Shown here in pieces: positions 15,448 to 24,145 of a stretch of DNA of 64,000 bases. The position numbers were made by a program, and so were the translations under genes. The notes under the pieces were generated by a model, which was given only the letters and a program-made list of their open reading frames with translations, searched no databases and had not been told where the DNA came from. Within the stretch, counting starts at the first letter, position 1, and each line of letters starts with the position of its first letter. Source of the DNA: PALSA-505 sp963702235 (GTDB lineage: Bacteria; Actinomycetota; Actinomycetes; Streptosporangiales; Streptosporangiaceae); contig CAVPBZ010000018.1 in the NCBI GenBank assembly GCA_963702235.1, positions 682,001 to 746,000 on the forward strand, given 5' to 3'.

Positions 15448-16782
15448 GTGAGCGCGACCGCGGACGCACTGCTGCGTGCCGCGCTGCGTGCCCCCGCCAG
15501 CCGGGGAGCCCGCCGGGAGCTCGGCTACTGCCTGGCCGGGCTGGTGCCCAGCGTGGCGGGGTTCGCCATCATCGCGGTACTGCTCACCGCTGGCGCCGGG
15601 CTGACCGTCACCCTGGTCGGGACGTTTCCGGGACTGCTGGTGCTCGTGCTGACGCTCCGCCTCGCCCGCAGGCTGGGCGGCCTGCACCGGTGGCTGGCCC
15701 GGCGGCTGCTCGGCGAGGAGTTCGCCGCCCCGTCGCCGTTCCGTCCGGCCCGCGGCGTTCTGGGCCGGCTGGATGCCAGGCTCCGCGACGGCGCCGGCTG
15801 GCGGGCGGTGGCCTACGTGGCGCTGAAGCTGCCGCTCTCGCTGCTGGCTATCTACGCGGCCAGTTACTGGGTCAGCGGGCTGGTCAACGTGACCAGCCCG
15901 CTGTGGTGGGCGCTGTTCCGCGGTCACGCGGCGGACGGGCAGCCGGGAGCGGTGCGGGCGATCACGCCGCTGCCGGGCATCAGCTTCAGCGTGGCCACCT
16001 GGCCGGGCACCCTGGGCGTGTTCGTCGTGGGTGCCGTCACGCTGCTGGCCGCGCCGTGGGTCACCAGGGCGGTCACGGCGGGGGACCGGTGGCTGATCGG
16101 CAACCTGCTCGGCCCGGCCCGGCTGGCGCAGCGGGTAGAGGAGCTCGAGCAGAGCCGGGCGCACGCAGTGGACGACGCCGCGGCCGCGCTGCGCCAGGTG
16201 GAGCGGGATCTGCACGACGGCGCCCAGGTCCGGCTCGCCGCCCTGGCCATGGGCCTCGGCATGGCCAAGGAGAAGCTCGGCGACGACGGGCAGCCTCTCG
16301 ACGACACCCAGGTGGCCAGGATCCGCGACCTGGTGGACAGCGCCCACCGCAGCGCCAAGGAGGCCCTGGTCGAGCTGCGCGACCTGGCCCGGGGCATCCA
16401 TCCGCCGGTGCTGGACGCCGGCCTCACCGACGCGCTGGCCACGCTCGCCGCGCGGAGCCTCATCCCGGTCGAGGTGACCACCGACATCGGCGAGCGTCCC
16501 ACCCCGGCGATCGAGACGATCGCCTACTTCTGCGCCGCCGAACTGCTGGCCAACGCCACCAAGCACAGCGGGGCGAACCAGGTGACGGTGGACGTGATCC
16601 AGCGCGGCTCGACGCTCCGGTTGCAGGTGACCGACGACGGCGCCGGCGGCGCTGATCCGGGCCGGGGGAGCGGGCTGCCCGGGCTGGTGCACCGGGTCCG
16701 GACCGTCGACGGCCGCTTCCACCTGACCAGCCCGGCGGGCGGCCCGACCGTGATTACGGTGGAGCTGCCGCTGCGCGCATGA
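15448..16782 (+). CDS. sensor histidine kinase (HisKA_3, NarL-type partner)
   Basis: About 444 residues. The N-terminal half is a membrane sensor with four to five helices and the loop GLVNVTSPLWWALF. It is followed by a HisKA_3 dimerisation domain with the phosphoacceptor histidine at about residue 256 in VERDLHDGAQVRLAAL, and an HATPase domain (AELLANATKHSGA N-box, VTDDGAGGADPGRGSGLPGL G-boxes). It would phosphorylate the response regulator encoded 13 bp downstream. GTG at 15448 (or 15445) is chosen after GGGGGA. The stimulus is unknown. Confidence 0.88.
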   Translation: MSATADALLRAALRAPASRGARRELGYCLAGLVPSVAGFAIIAVLLTAGAGLTVTLVGTFPGLLVLVLTLRLARRLGGLHRWLARRLLGEEFAAPSPFRPARGVLGRLDARLRDGAGWRAVAYVALKLPLSLLAIYAASYWVSGLVNVTSPLWWALFRGHAADGQPGAVRAITPLPGISFSVATWPGTLGVFVVGAVTLLAAPWVTRAVTAGDRWLIGNLLGPARLAQRVEELEQSRAHAVDDAAAALRQVERDLHDGAQVRLAALAMGLGMAKEKLGDDGQPLDDTQVARIRDLVDSAHRSAKEALVELRDLARGIHPPVLDAGLTDALATLAARSLIPVEVTTDIGERPTPAIETIAYFCAAELLANATKHSGANQVTVDVIQRGSTLRLQVTDDGAGGADPGRGSGLPGLVHRVRTVDGRFHLTSPAGGPTVITVELPLRA

Positions 16783-16795
16783 GAGCATCGCCCGC

Positions 16796-17440
16796 ATGCG
16801 GGTTGTCATCGCAGAGGACGCTGGCCTGCTGCGCGAGGGCCTGGCGCAGATGCTCTCTGAGCGCGGCCACGAGGTGTGCGCGGCCGTCGCCGACGCCAGC
16901 GCGCTGCTCGCCGCGGTGACCGAGCACAAGCCGGACGTCGCCGTGGTGGACATCAGGATGCCGCCGACCCACACCGACGAGGGTCTGCGCGCCGCACTGC
17001 AGCTGCGCGCCGACCACCCCGGCACGGGGGTCCTTGTCTTCTCCCAGTACATCGAGACCAGGTACGCCACCCGGCTGCTCGAGGGCAACGCCGCGGGGGT
17101 CGGCTACCTGCTCAAGGACCGGGTGGCGGACGTGGCGGAGTTCGCCGACGCGCTCGAGCGGGTCGGCAACGGCGGCACTGCGCTCGATCCCGAGGTGGTC
17201 AGCCAGCTTCTCGGCGCCAGCCGCCGGTCCACCGGGCTCGGCTCGCTCACCGCCCGGGAGCGGGAGGTGCTGTCGCTGATGGCCGAGGGCCGGTCGAACG
17301 CCGGGATCGCGGCCGGGCTGGTCGTCTCGGGCGGCGCCGTGGAGAAGCACGTGGCCAGCATCTTCGCCAAGCTCGGCCTGCCGCCGTCGGAAGGTGACAA
17401 CCGCCGGGTGCTCGCGGTGCTGCAGTACCTCGGCGGCTGA
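16796..17440 (+). CDS. LuxR/NarL-family response regulator
   Basis: A 214-residue regulator: receiver domain (about 1-125) with acidic pocket EDAG, phosphoacceptor D52 in VVDIRMPP and the lysine in YLLKD, then a LuxR helix-turn-helix (LTAREREVLSLMAEGRSNAGIAAGLVVSGGAVEKHVASIFAKLGL). It forms a pair with the upstream kinase. Targets are not evident; the peptidase gene downstream on the same strand is 136 bp away. Confidence 0.92.
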   Translation: MRVVIAEDAGLLREGLAQMLSERGHEVCAAVADASALLAAVTEHKPDVAVVDIRMPPTHTDEGLRAALQLRADHPGTGVLVFSQYIETRYATRLLEGNAAGVGYLLKDRVADVAEFADALERVGNGGTALDPEVVSQLLGASRRSTGLGSLTAREREVLSLMAEGRSNAGIAAGLVVSGGAVEKHVASIFAKLGLPPSEGDNRRVLAVLQYLGG

Positions 17441-17576
17441 GCCGGGCGGGGCCGTGACCGGCGCCGCCGGCCATGCCCGGGGCGACCAGCCGGATGACGC
17501 CAGCCCCGCGGGGGGCCGCAGCCGACTGACGCTGATAGGGCGGCAGCCGTTCGGGCGTTTCTGCGAGGATGCCGTT

Positions 17577-19694
17577 ATGACCGCCGAGATCAGCTTTCCG
17601 CGTCAGTATGCCCGCACCCAGAGGTTCACCCTGGGCGTCCCGCATGCCTTCTCGGTAGCGCCCGACGGCTCCCGCATCGCCTTCCTGCGGTCGCGGTCGG
17701 GTACCGACCGCAACACCTGCCTGTGGGTGCGCGACACCGCAACCGGCGCTGAGCGGGTGATCGCGGACCCGGACGCCATCCTGGCCGGGGCGGGCGAGGA
17801 GCTGCCGCCCGAGGAGCGGGCCCGGCGGGAGCGGACCAGGCAGTCCGGGACCGGCGTGGTGGGTTACGCCACCGACGACGAGGTACGGATCGCCGTCTTC
17901 GCCCTGTCCGGGCGGCTGTTCGTCGCCGACCTCACCGGCGGCGGTGACGTCAGGGAGCTGCCGGCCGCCGGCCCGGTGGTCAACCCGCGGCCGGACCCGA
18001 CCGGATCCGCGGTCGCCTACGTGAGCGGGGGAGCGCTGCGCGTCATCGCGGCCGACGGCAGCGGGGAGCGCGCGCTGGCCGAGCCGGAAAGCCCGGACGT
18101 GACCTACGGGCTGGCTGAGTTCGTCGCGGCCGAGGAGATGGGCCGCACCCGCGGCTTCTGGTGGGCGCCCGACGGGCAGAGCCTGCTGGCGGCGCGGGTG
18201 GACAACAGCCCGGTGACCCGCTGGTACCTGTCCGAGCCGGCGTACCCGGAACGGCCGCCCGCCGAGATCCGCTATCCGGTGGCCGGCACCGCGAACGCCG
18301 ACGTGACCGTGATCCTCGCCGGACTCGACGGCAGCAGGCGGCCGGTGCCGTGGGACAACGCCGCCTTCCCGTACCTGGCCTCGGCGGCTTGGTCATCGCG
18401 CGGGCAGGCCCTGCTGCAGGTCCAGACCCGCGACCAGCGCACGATGCACGTTCTCGCGGTGGCCGCGGACGGGGGCACCGCCGTGCTGGCCACCGACACC
18501 GACCCGGCCTGGGTGGACATCGTGCCGGGCACGCCCGCCTGGACCGCAGGCGGCAGCCTGGTCCGGGTCGTGGCCAGGGACGGCGCCTACCGGCTGCTGA
18601 TCGGGGACGAGCCGGTCACCCCGGCGGGCCCTGGTGCGCTCAACGTCCGCCAGGTGCTCGACACCGGCACGGACGTGCTGTTCACCGCCACCGCGGACGA
18701 CCCCACCGAGCTGCACGTGTACACCGCGAGCCCGGACGGCTGGGTCACCCGGGTCAGCCAGGAACCAGGCCGGCACACCGCGGCCCGGTCGGGCGGCACG
18801 CTGGTGCTGTCATCGGCGTCGCTCGGGTGGTTCGGCACCGCGGTGCGCATCCTGCGCGACGGCCAGGAAGCGGGCCAGATCGAGTCCCGCGCCGAGACCC
18901 CGGCGCTGACGCCGGAGGTGACGCTGATGACCGTGGGCGAGCACCAGCTGCGGTGCGCGCTGCTGCTGCCGCGCGGCCACCGGCCCGGCTCGGACCCGCC
19001 GCTGCCGGTGCTGCTCGACCCGTACGGCGGCCCGGCCGCGCAGATGGTGGTGTCGTCCCGCAACACGTACCTGGTCTCGCAGTGGCTCGCTGACCAGGGC
19101 TTCGCCGTGCTGATCATCGACGGCCGCGGCACCCCCGGCCGCGGGCCGGACTGGGACCGGCTGATCCAGTACGACCAGGCCACGCCGAACGTCGAGGACC
19201 AGGCGGACGGGCTGGCGGCGGTGGCTGCCGCCCGGCCCGGGCTGGACACCTCGCGGGTGGCGATCCGCGGCTGGTCACACGGCGGCTACCTGGCCGCGCT
19301 CGCCGTGCTGCGCCGGCCCGACGTCTTCCACGCCGCGGTCGCGGGCGCCCCGGTGACCGACGAGCGGCTTTACGACACCCATTACACCGAGCGCTACCTC
19401 GGCCACCCGGACGAGCACCCGGAGGTCTACGAGCACAACTCACTGCTCGCCGACGCGCCGAAGCTGCGCCGCCCGCTGATGCTGATCCACGGCTTCGCGG
19501 ACGACAACGTCACGGTGGCGCACACGCTGCGGCTGTCGTCGGCGCTGCTCACGGCCGGCCGGCCGCACACCGTGCTGCCGCTGTCCGGGATCACGCACTC
19601 GCCGCGGCAGGAAGACGTGGCGGAGAACCTGATGCTGCTGCAGGTGGACTTCATCAAGCGCGCCCTGGGCATGGCCGGGCCCGCGGCGACATGA
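17577..19694 (+). CDS. S9 family peptidase, dipeptidyl peptidase IV type
   Basis: A 705-residue protein with an N-terminal propeller and a C-terminal alpha/beta hydrolase. The pair of glutamates in FVAAEEMGRTRGFWWAPDG matches the substrate N-terminus-binding EE motif of DPP-IV enzymes. Catalytic residues: serine in IRGWSHGGYLAAL, aspartate in GFADDNV, histidine in ITHSPRQ. Likely role: removal of N-terminal dipeptides in the cytoplasm, since no signal peptide is seen. It is the second S9 peptidase in the window. Confidence 0.9.
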   Translation: MTAEISFPRQYARTQRFTLGVPHAFSVAPDGSRIAFLRSRSGTDRNTCLWVRDTATGAERVIADPDAILAGAGEELPPEERARRERTRQSGTGVVGYATDDEVRIAVFALSGRLFVADLTGGGDVRELPAAGPVVNPRPDPTGSAVAYVSGGALRVIAADGSGERALAEPESPDVTYGLAEFVAAEEMGRTRGFWWAPDGQSLLAARVDNSPVTRWYLSEPAYPERPPAEIRYPVAGTANADVTVILAGLDGSRRPVPWDNAAFPYLASAAWSSRGQALLQVQTRDQRTMHVLAVAADGGTAVLATDTDPAWVDIVPGTPAWTAGGSLVRVVARDGAYRLLIGDEPVTPAGPGALNVRQVLDTGTDVLFTATADDPTELHVYTASPDGWVTRVSQEPGRHTAARSGGTLVLSSASLGWFGTAVRILRDGQEAGQIESRAETPALTPEVTLMTVGEHQLRCALLLPRGHRPGSDPPLPVLLDPYGGPAAQMVVSSRNTYLVSQWLADQGFAVLIIDGRGTPGRGPDWDRLIQYDQATPNVEDQADGLAAVAAARPGLDTSRVAIRGWSHGGYLAALAVLRRPDVFHAAVAGAPVTDERLYDTHYTERYLGHPDEHPEVYEHNSLLADAPKLRRPLMLIHGFADDNVTVAHTLRLSSALLTAGRPHTVLPLSGITHSPRQEDVAENLMLLQVDFIKRALGMAGPAAT

Positions 19695-19718
19695 CCGCCG
19701 AGGGCTGACGGCAGACGA

Positions 19719-20510
19719 TCAGGCGGTGCGCTCGCGGCGGAAGGCCTTCATCGCCCAGCCGAATCCGACGGCCGTCAGGCCGGCGCACCAGGCGACGGCG
19801 AGGATGCCGTTGCTCCCGATCGGCGTGCCCATGAGCAGCCCGCGGAGGGTCTCGATGATGGGGGTGAACGGCTGGTACTCGGCGAAGTAGCGCACGGCGG
19901 TCGGCATCGAGCGGGTGGGCACGATCCCGGAGCCGACGAACGGCAGCAGGATCAGCGGGAACGGGGCGTTGCTGGCCGCGTCCAGGGTCTTGGCCGCCAG
20001 GCCGAACGCGATGCCGAGCCAGGTCAGCGCGAAGCTGGTCAGCGCCAGCAGGCCGATAGCGGCGAGCCAGCCGGCCAAGCCGGCGGTGGCGGAGAATCCC
20101 ATCGCCAAGGCGACGCCGAGGACCAGGGCCATGCTGGTCAGCGTCTGGGTCACGCTGGACAGGACGCGAGCGATCAGGATGGCGGGCCGGAAGATCGCCA
20201 TCGTGCGGAACCGGGCGATGATGCCCTCGGTCATGTCCACGCTGGTGGAGACGGATGCGCCGAGTGATCCGGTGGCGGCGGTCATGATGATGAGGCCGGG
20301 CAGGACGTAGTTGACGTAGTGCGTGCTCCCGTGGGCCGTGGCGGCGACAGCGGTGCCCAGTGCGCCGCCGAAGACGTAGACGAACAGCAGCAGGAACAGC
20401 ACGGGGATGCCGACGATCGCGATCGCGCTGGTCGGGTAGCGCAGGTTGTTCTTCAGGTTGCGTTGCAACAGGGTGACCGTGTCGGACACGGCGTAGGTCG
20501 CGGTGTTCAT
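19719..20510 (-). CDS. ABC-2 type permease, DrrB-like
   Basis: A 263-residue membrane protein with six helices. RNLKNNLRYP at the N-terminus, VNYVLPGLIIMTAATGSLGASVSTSVDMTEGIIARFRTM, and the QPFTPIIETLRGLL motif near the C-terminus are typical of daunorubicin-resistance-type exporters. The start overlaps the ATPase stop by 4 bp (ATGA), so the two are translationally coupled. Expression probably follows the TetR gene on the other side of the ATPase. Confidence 0.88.
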   Translation of the reverse strand: MNTATYAVSDTVTLLQRNLKNNLRYPTSAIAIVGIPVLFLLLFVYVFGGALGTAVAATAHGSTHYVNYVLPGLIIMTAATGSLGASVSTSVDMTEGIIARFRTMAIFRPAILIARVLSSVTQTLTSMALVLGVALAMGFSATAGLAGWLAAIGLLALTSFALTWLGIAFGLAAKTLDAASNAPFPLILLPFVGSGIVPTRSMPTAVRYFAEYQPFTPIIETLRGLLMGTPIGSNGILAVAWCAGLTAVGFGWAMKAFRRERTA

Positions 20511-21524
20511 GCCTGGGGCTCCTTGTCAGTGCTGGTGCTGTCAGTGCTGGTGCTGGTGGGGGACCGGCCGGTGAGGGCCAGGAAGACGTCGTCGAGTTCG
20601 GGGGTGCGCAGTTCGAGGTTCTCGACCGACTCGGTGTCGAGCTGGTTGAGCACGGCCTGCACCGACCGGGCGCTCCCGTCGCCGGGGATCTGGAGGGTGA
20701 GGTCGTCGTCGCTGCGGATAGCCTGGCCGCCCAGCGCGCGGACGGCAGCGTCCACTGCCGTGACGGTGCCGAAGCTCAGCACGATGCTGCTGCCCGGCAC
20801 GCGGCGCTTCAGTTCGGCGGCCGTGCCTTCGGCGACGAGCCTGCCGTGGTCGAGGACCGCGATCTGGTCGGCGAGCTGGTCGGCTTCCTCGAGGTACTGG
20901 GTGGTGAGGAAGATCGTGACGCCCTCGGCCACGCGGTCGCGGATGATCTGCCAGGTCGCGCGGCGGGCCCGGGGGTCGAGGCCGGTGGTCGGCTCGTCCA
21001 GGAAGATGATGCGCGGCGAGCCGACCAGGGTCATGGCGAGGTCGAGCCGGCGCTTCATCCCGCCGGAGAAGGCGGCGACCGGCTTCCTGCCTGCCTCGCC
21101 CAGGTCGAACTGCTCGATCAGCTCGGCGCAGCGCTGCCGGCCGGTGCGGCGGTCCAGGTGGTGCAAGTCCGCCATCAGCCGCAGGTTCTCCTCCGCGTTG
21201 AGGTAGATGTCCACCGCCGAGAACTGGCCAGTGACGCCGATCGCGGCGCGGACCCCGTCCGGGTCAGCGGCCAGGTCACGGCCCGCGATCGTCACCTGGC
21301 CGGCATCGGGGCTGGTCAGCGTGGACAGGATCTTGACCGCGGTGGTCTTGCCGGCTCCGTTGGGGCCCAGCAGGCAGAAGACAGAATCCTTCCGCGATGT
21401 TCAGGTCGATGCCGTCCAGCACCACGTGGTCTCCGTAGGACTTGCGCAGCCCCGTGACGGTGATGGCCGCTGGCCCGCGCAGCCCGGCGCCGCCGCCGTC
21501 CGAGGCCGTGTTGGTGATCATCAT
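20507..21524 (-). pseudogene. DrrA-like ABC ATPase with a one-base frameshift inside Walker A region
   Basis: The N-terminal frame (from ATG 21524, after GAGGAG) reads VTGLRKSYGDHVVLDGIDLNIAEG. From about 21386 the family sequence VFCLLGPNGAGKTTAVKIL continues in the next frame, onward to the stop at 20507. Removing one A from the AA at 21385-21386 restores a normal 338-residue DrrA protein with signature FSGGMKRRLDLAM, Walker B RIIFLDEPTTGLDP and a DrrA-type C-terminal LELRTPELDDVFLALTGR. Either a sequencing error or a recent mutation. An internal start near 21295 would give a product without Walker A and hence inactive. Confidence 0.85.
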
Positions 21525-21554
21525 TGCTCCTCTGTCCCGGTTGCCGGGCTTCAA

Positions 21555-21628
21555 CTTGTACGTTGTTCAAGTGAAGCTTAAAGCGGAACTTGAACAGTGT
21601 GCAAGTGATTTCTTGAACACTGTGCAAG
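21555..21628. promoter_or_regulatory. three TetR operator-like sites between drr genes and tetR
   Basis: Three 17-bp near-palindromes share CTTGnACnnTGTnCAAG: 21555-21571, 21589-21605 and 21612-21628. Centres are 34 and 23 bp apart. The last site ends 17 bp before the tetR -10 box (TATCGT, 21645-21650), and the first lies just upstream of the drrA RBS. This is the expected layout for a repressor controlling both divergent units. Confidence 0.75.
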
Positions 21629-21656
21629 CCGGGGTCGCGTGCCCTATCGTGGGTGC

Positions 21657-22364
21657 ATGCCGCGGGACACGCTGACCAGGGAGCAGATCGTCCGGACCGC
21701 CATCGAGCTGTTGGACGCCGAGGGCCTGGAGGGCCTGAACATGCGCAGCCTGGGCGCGCGGCTCGACTCCGCGGCGACGGCGGTCTACTGGCACGTCAAG
21801 AGCAAGGACAACCTCATCACGCTCGCCGGTGACGAGGTGTGGAACGAGATCGAGCTGCCCGACCTCAGCGTGGTCAACTGGCGCACAGCAGCCACTGCGA
21901 TGGCCACCGGCCTCTACGCGATGTTCACCAGGCACCCCTGGCTCGTGCAGGCATTCGGGTCCTATCTCTTCTACGGCGCTGGAAAGGCGCGCCACGACGA
22001 CCACGGCCTCGCGGTCTACGAGAAGGCCGGTTTCGTCGGCGCCGAGGCAGACCAGGCGGGGGCCGCCGTCTTCATGTTCGTGCTCGGCAACGCCCTCGGC
22101 GAGTCGGCGTCTATCACGCTGAGAAGGCGGCTGAGCCGTGATGGCGGTGACGCGGATGAGCTCATCCGGAACACCATCGAGCGGGCGAGCGACATCGCGA
22201 TGCAGTTCCCGCGGCTGCGCACCCGCGTGGAAGCCGCGGCGGCGGTCAACTACGCCAGCGCACCGGACAAGAGCTTCGAGTTCGGCCTCCGGGCCATCTT
22301 CGACGGCTTCGAAGACCAGCTCAACGCGCGCCCCGGTACGCCAGCGCGCGAGGATGCCCGCTAG
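21657..22364 (+). CDS. TetR family repressor of the divergent exporter
   Basis: A 235-residue TetR protein with N-terminal helix-turn-helix (LTREQIVRTAIELLDAEGLEGLNMRSLGARLDSAATAVYWHVKSKDNLI) and a TetR_C-type ligand domain (LYAMFTRHPWLVQAFGSYLFYGAGKARHDDHG). ATG at 21657 lies six nt after TATCGT, a leaderless layout. Divergent from the DrrAB-type exporter; the three repeated palindromes between them are its probable operators, and an exported drug its probable inducer. Confidence 0.9.
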   Translation: MPRDTLTREQIVRTAIELLDAEGLEGLNMRSLGARLDSAATAVYWHVKSKDNLITLAGDEVWNEIELPDLSVVNWRTAATAMATGLYAMFTRHPWLVQAFGSYLFYGAGKARHDDHGLAVYEKAGFVGAEADQAGAAVFMFVLGNALGESASITLRRRLSRDGGDADELIRNTIERASDIAMQFPRLRTRVEAAAAVNYASAPDKSFEFGLRAIFDGFEDQLNARPGTPAREDAR

Positions 22365-22457
22365 CGCCTGCCAGGCTCTGTCCTGCTAGCGCCGCGTCGC
22401 TCTGCCGGTGTGATGGTCGGTTGCCTTGACCGGGATGCCGCTGACAGCATCTTCGCC

Positions 22458-23297
22458 ATGCCCTCTTTCCCCGCAGATGATGGAACCGGCATCGCTTACC
22501 GCGTGTCCGGCGAGGGCATCCCGGTGATCTGCCTGCCAGGCGGCCCGATGCAGGACTGCGCTTATCTCGGCGAACTCGGCGGCCTGTCGGCGCACCGGCA
22601 GTTGATCATGATGGACCCGCGGGGCACCGGCGAGTCCGCGACACCGGAAGATGCCGCCTCCTACCGCTGTGACCGGCTGGTCGCTGATGTCGAGGCCCTG
22701 CGCAAGCACCTGGGTCTTGACCGGCCGGACCTGCTCGCGCACTCTGCGGGCGCGAACCTGGCGGCGCTGTACGTGGCCCGGCACCCAGAACACGTCGGCA
22801 AGCTGGCTCTGATCACTCCGAGCACCGCGGCCGTCGGCATCGCGGCCACGGGGGAGTCCCGGCTTGAGACCGCGCGGCTGCGCCAGGATGAGCCCTGGTT
22901 CGCGGCGGCCTTCGCCGCCCTGGAAGCCATCATGGCCGGCAACGCCACCGACGACCGGTGGAAGGCGATCGATCCCTTCTTCTACGGGCGATGGGATGCG
23001 GCGGCACAAGCCCACCGGGCGGCCCAGGACGGCCATCAGAACACAGCAGCCGCAGCCGCCTTCGGCGCTGAGGGCGCATTCGACCCGGATGCCACTCGCG
23101 CGGCACTCGCCGCGGTCAACGTGCCGGTGCTGCTGCTTGCCGGAGAGGTTGACGTGAACACGGTTCCGGGCGTTGCCGCCGAATTCGCCGGGCTGTTCCG
23201 GGACGCCGAGCTCGTCGTTCAGCCGGGAGCGGGCCACTATCCGTGGCTCGATGATGCTGGCCGGTTCGTGGCGACGACCGCGACGTTCCTGGGATGA
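22458..23297 (+). CDS. alpha/beta hydrolase
   Basis: A 279-residue alpha/beta-hydrolase fold enzyme resembling proline iminopeptidases and other S33-type hydrolases. Seen: oxyanion motif CLPGGPMQD, DPRGTGES, the nucleophile elbow AHSAGANLAAL, VNVPVLLLAGEVD before the acid, and the histidine in GAGHYPWLDD. The substrate cannot be told. The frame stays open upstream of ATG 22458, but those residues are not family-like. Confidence 0.85.
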   Translation: MPSFPADDGTGIAYRVSGEGIPVICLPGGPMQDCAYLGELGGLSAHRQLIMMDPRGTGESATPEDAASYRCDRLVADVEALRKHLGLDRPDLLAHSAGANLAALYVARHPEHVGKLALITPSTAAVGIAATGESRLETARLRQDEPWFAAAFAALEAIMAGNATDDRWKAIDPFFYGRWDAAAQAHRAAQDGHQNTAAAAAFGAEGAFDPDATRAALAAVNVPVLLLAGEVDVNTVPGVAAEFAGLFRDAELVVQPGAGHYPWLDDAGRFVATTATFLG

Positions 23298-23380
23298 GGG
23301 TCATCTCGGGAAGGAGCCGTTCCTGACCGCTGGTACCTGCGGGATCGAACTGGTTTTTGCTAACACGCTAGGCTGTTCGC

Positions 23381-24010
23381 ATGACGCTCGCATTCCAGGG
23401 CTCGCTGCTGGACAGCGACGACGAGAGCGGCCCGAGGCCGCTCGGACCGTCGGTGCGGCGGACCAGGCTGAGCCGCGGGGCGTGGATCGATGCCCTGCCC
23501 GGCTGGATCCGGGGTGCCGACGCACTGTTCGGCCGGCTGGCCGGTACCGTTCCGTGGCGCGCGGAGCGGCGGCAGATGTATGACCGGGAGGTCGACGTGC
23601 CCCGGCTGGTCTGCTTCTACGGCGAGGGAGGGTCGCTTCCCGACCCGGTGCTGGACCAGGCCAGGGAAGCGCTCACCGCCCACTACGGCCACGAGCTCCG
23701 CGAGCCGTTCGTGACCGCCGGCCTGTGCCTGTACCGGGACGGCCGCGACAGCGTCGCCTGGCACGGCGACAGGACGGGCCGCGGCAGCGCCGAGGACACC
23801 ATGGTGGCGATCGTTTCGCTCGGCGCCCCGCGCGCCCTGCTGCTCCGCCCGCGCGGCGGCGGTCCCGCGCGGCGCTACAACCTCGGTCACGGGGACCTGT
23901 TCGTGATGGGCGGGAGCTGCCAGCGCACCTGGGAGCACGCCGTGCCCAAGACGGTCGGGGCCATCGGACCGCGGATCAGCGTGCAGTTCCGGCCGCGCGG
24001 GGTGCGCTAG
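23381..24010 (+). CDS. AlkB-like 2-oxoglutarate/Fe(II) dioxygenase
   Basis: A 209-residue protein of the AlkB family, which removes alkyl groups from nucleobases by oxidation. Iron ligands H128 and D130 in AWHGDR and H186 in WEHAVPK are in place. The 2-oxoglutarate-binding arginine lies in PRISVQFRPR, and LGAPRALLLRPRGGG and NLGHGDLFVMGGSCQRTW are typical of the family. TAGGCT at 23369-23374 sits six nt before the ATG, so the mRNA is probably leaderless. It stands alone. Confidence 0.9.
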   Translation: MTLAFQGSLLDSDDESGPRPLGPSVRRTRLSRGAWIDALPGWIRGADALFGRLAGTVPWRAERRQMYDREVDVPRLVCFYGEGGSLPDPVLDQAREALTAHYGHELREPFVTAGLCLYRDGRDSVAWHGDRTGRGSAEDTMVAIVSLGAPRALLLRPRGGGPARRYNLGHGDLFVMGGSCQRTWEHAVPKTVGAIGPRISVQFRPRGVR

Positions 24011-24043
24011 CGCTAGCCGGCGGCCCCGGCGTACGCGAAGCAC

Positions 24044-24114
24044 GCCGGCCGGACCTGCGAGACCGGCCCGAGCTGCGAGGCCGGCCGGACCTGACAGACC
24101 GGTCCGGAGCTGAG
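24044..24114. repeat. 36-bp tandem duplication between convergent genes
   Basis: Two imperfect copies (24044-24079 and 24080-24114) lie between the AlkB-like gene and the end of the dehydrogenase gene. No coding or regulatory role is seen. Confidence 0.6.
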
Positions 24115-24145
24115 GCCCGCCGGAAGAGCTGGGCTGCTGCCGCGG

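Noticed and set aside
15358..17088. Long minus-strand frame (576 codons) opposite the two-component system
   Set aside because: Antisense shadow of the histidine kinase and regulator; no recognisable domain.
20510..20560. Short TCAGTGCTGGTGCTG-type repeat at the 3' end of the DrrA-like gene
   Set aside because: It simply encodes a Ser/Thr-rich C-terminal tail; no sign of a regulatory role.
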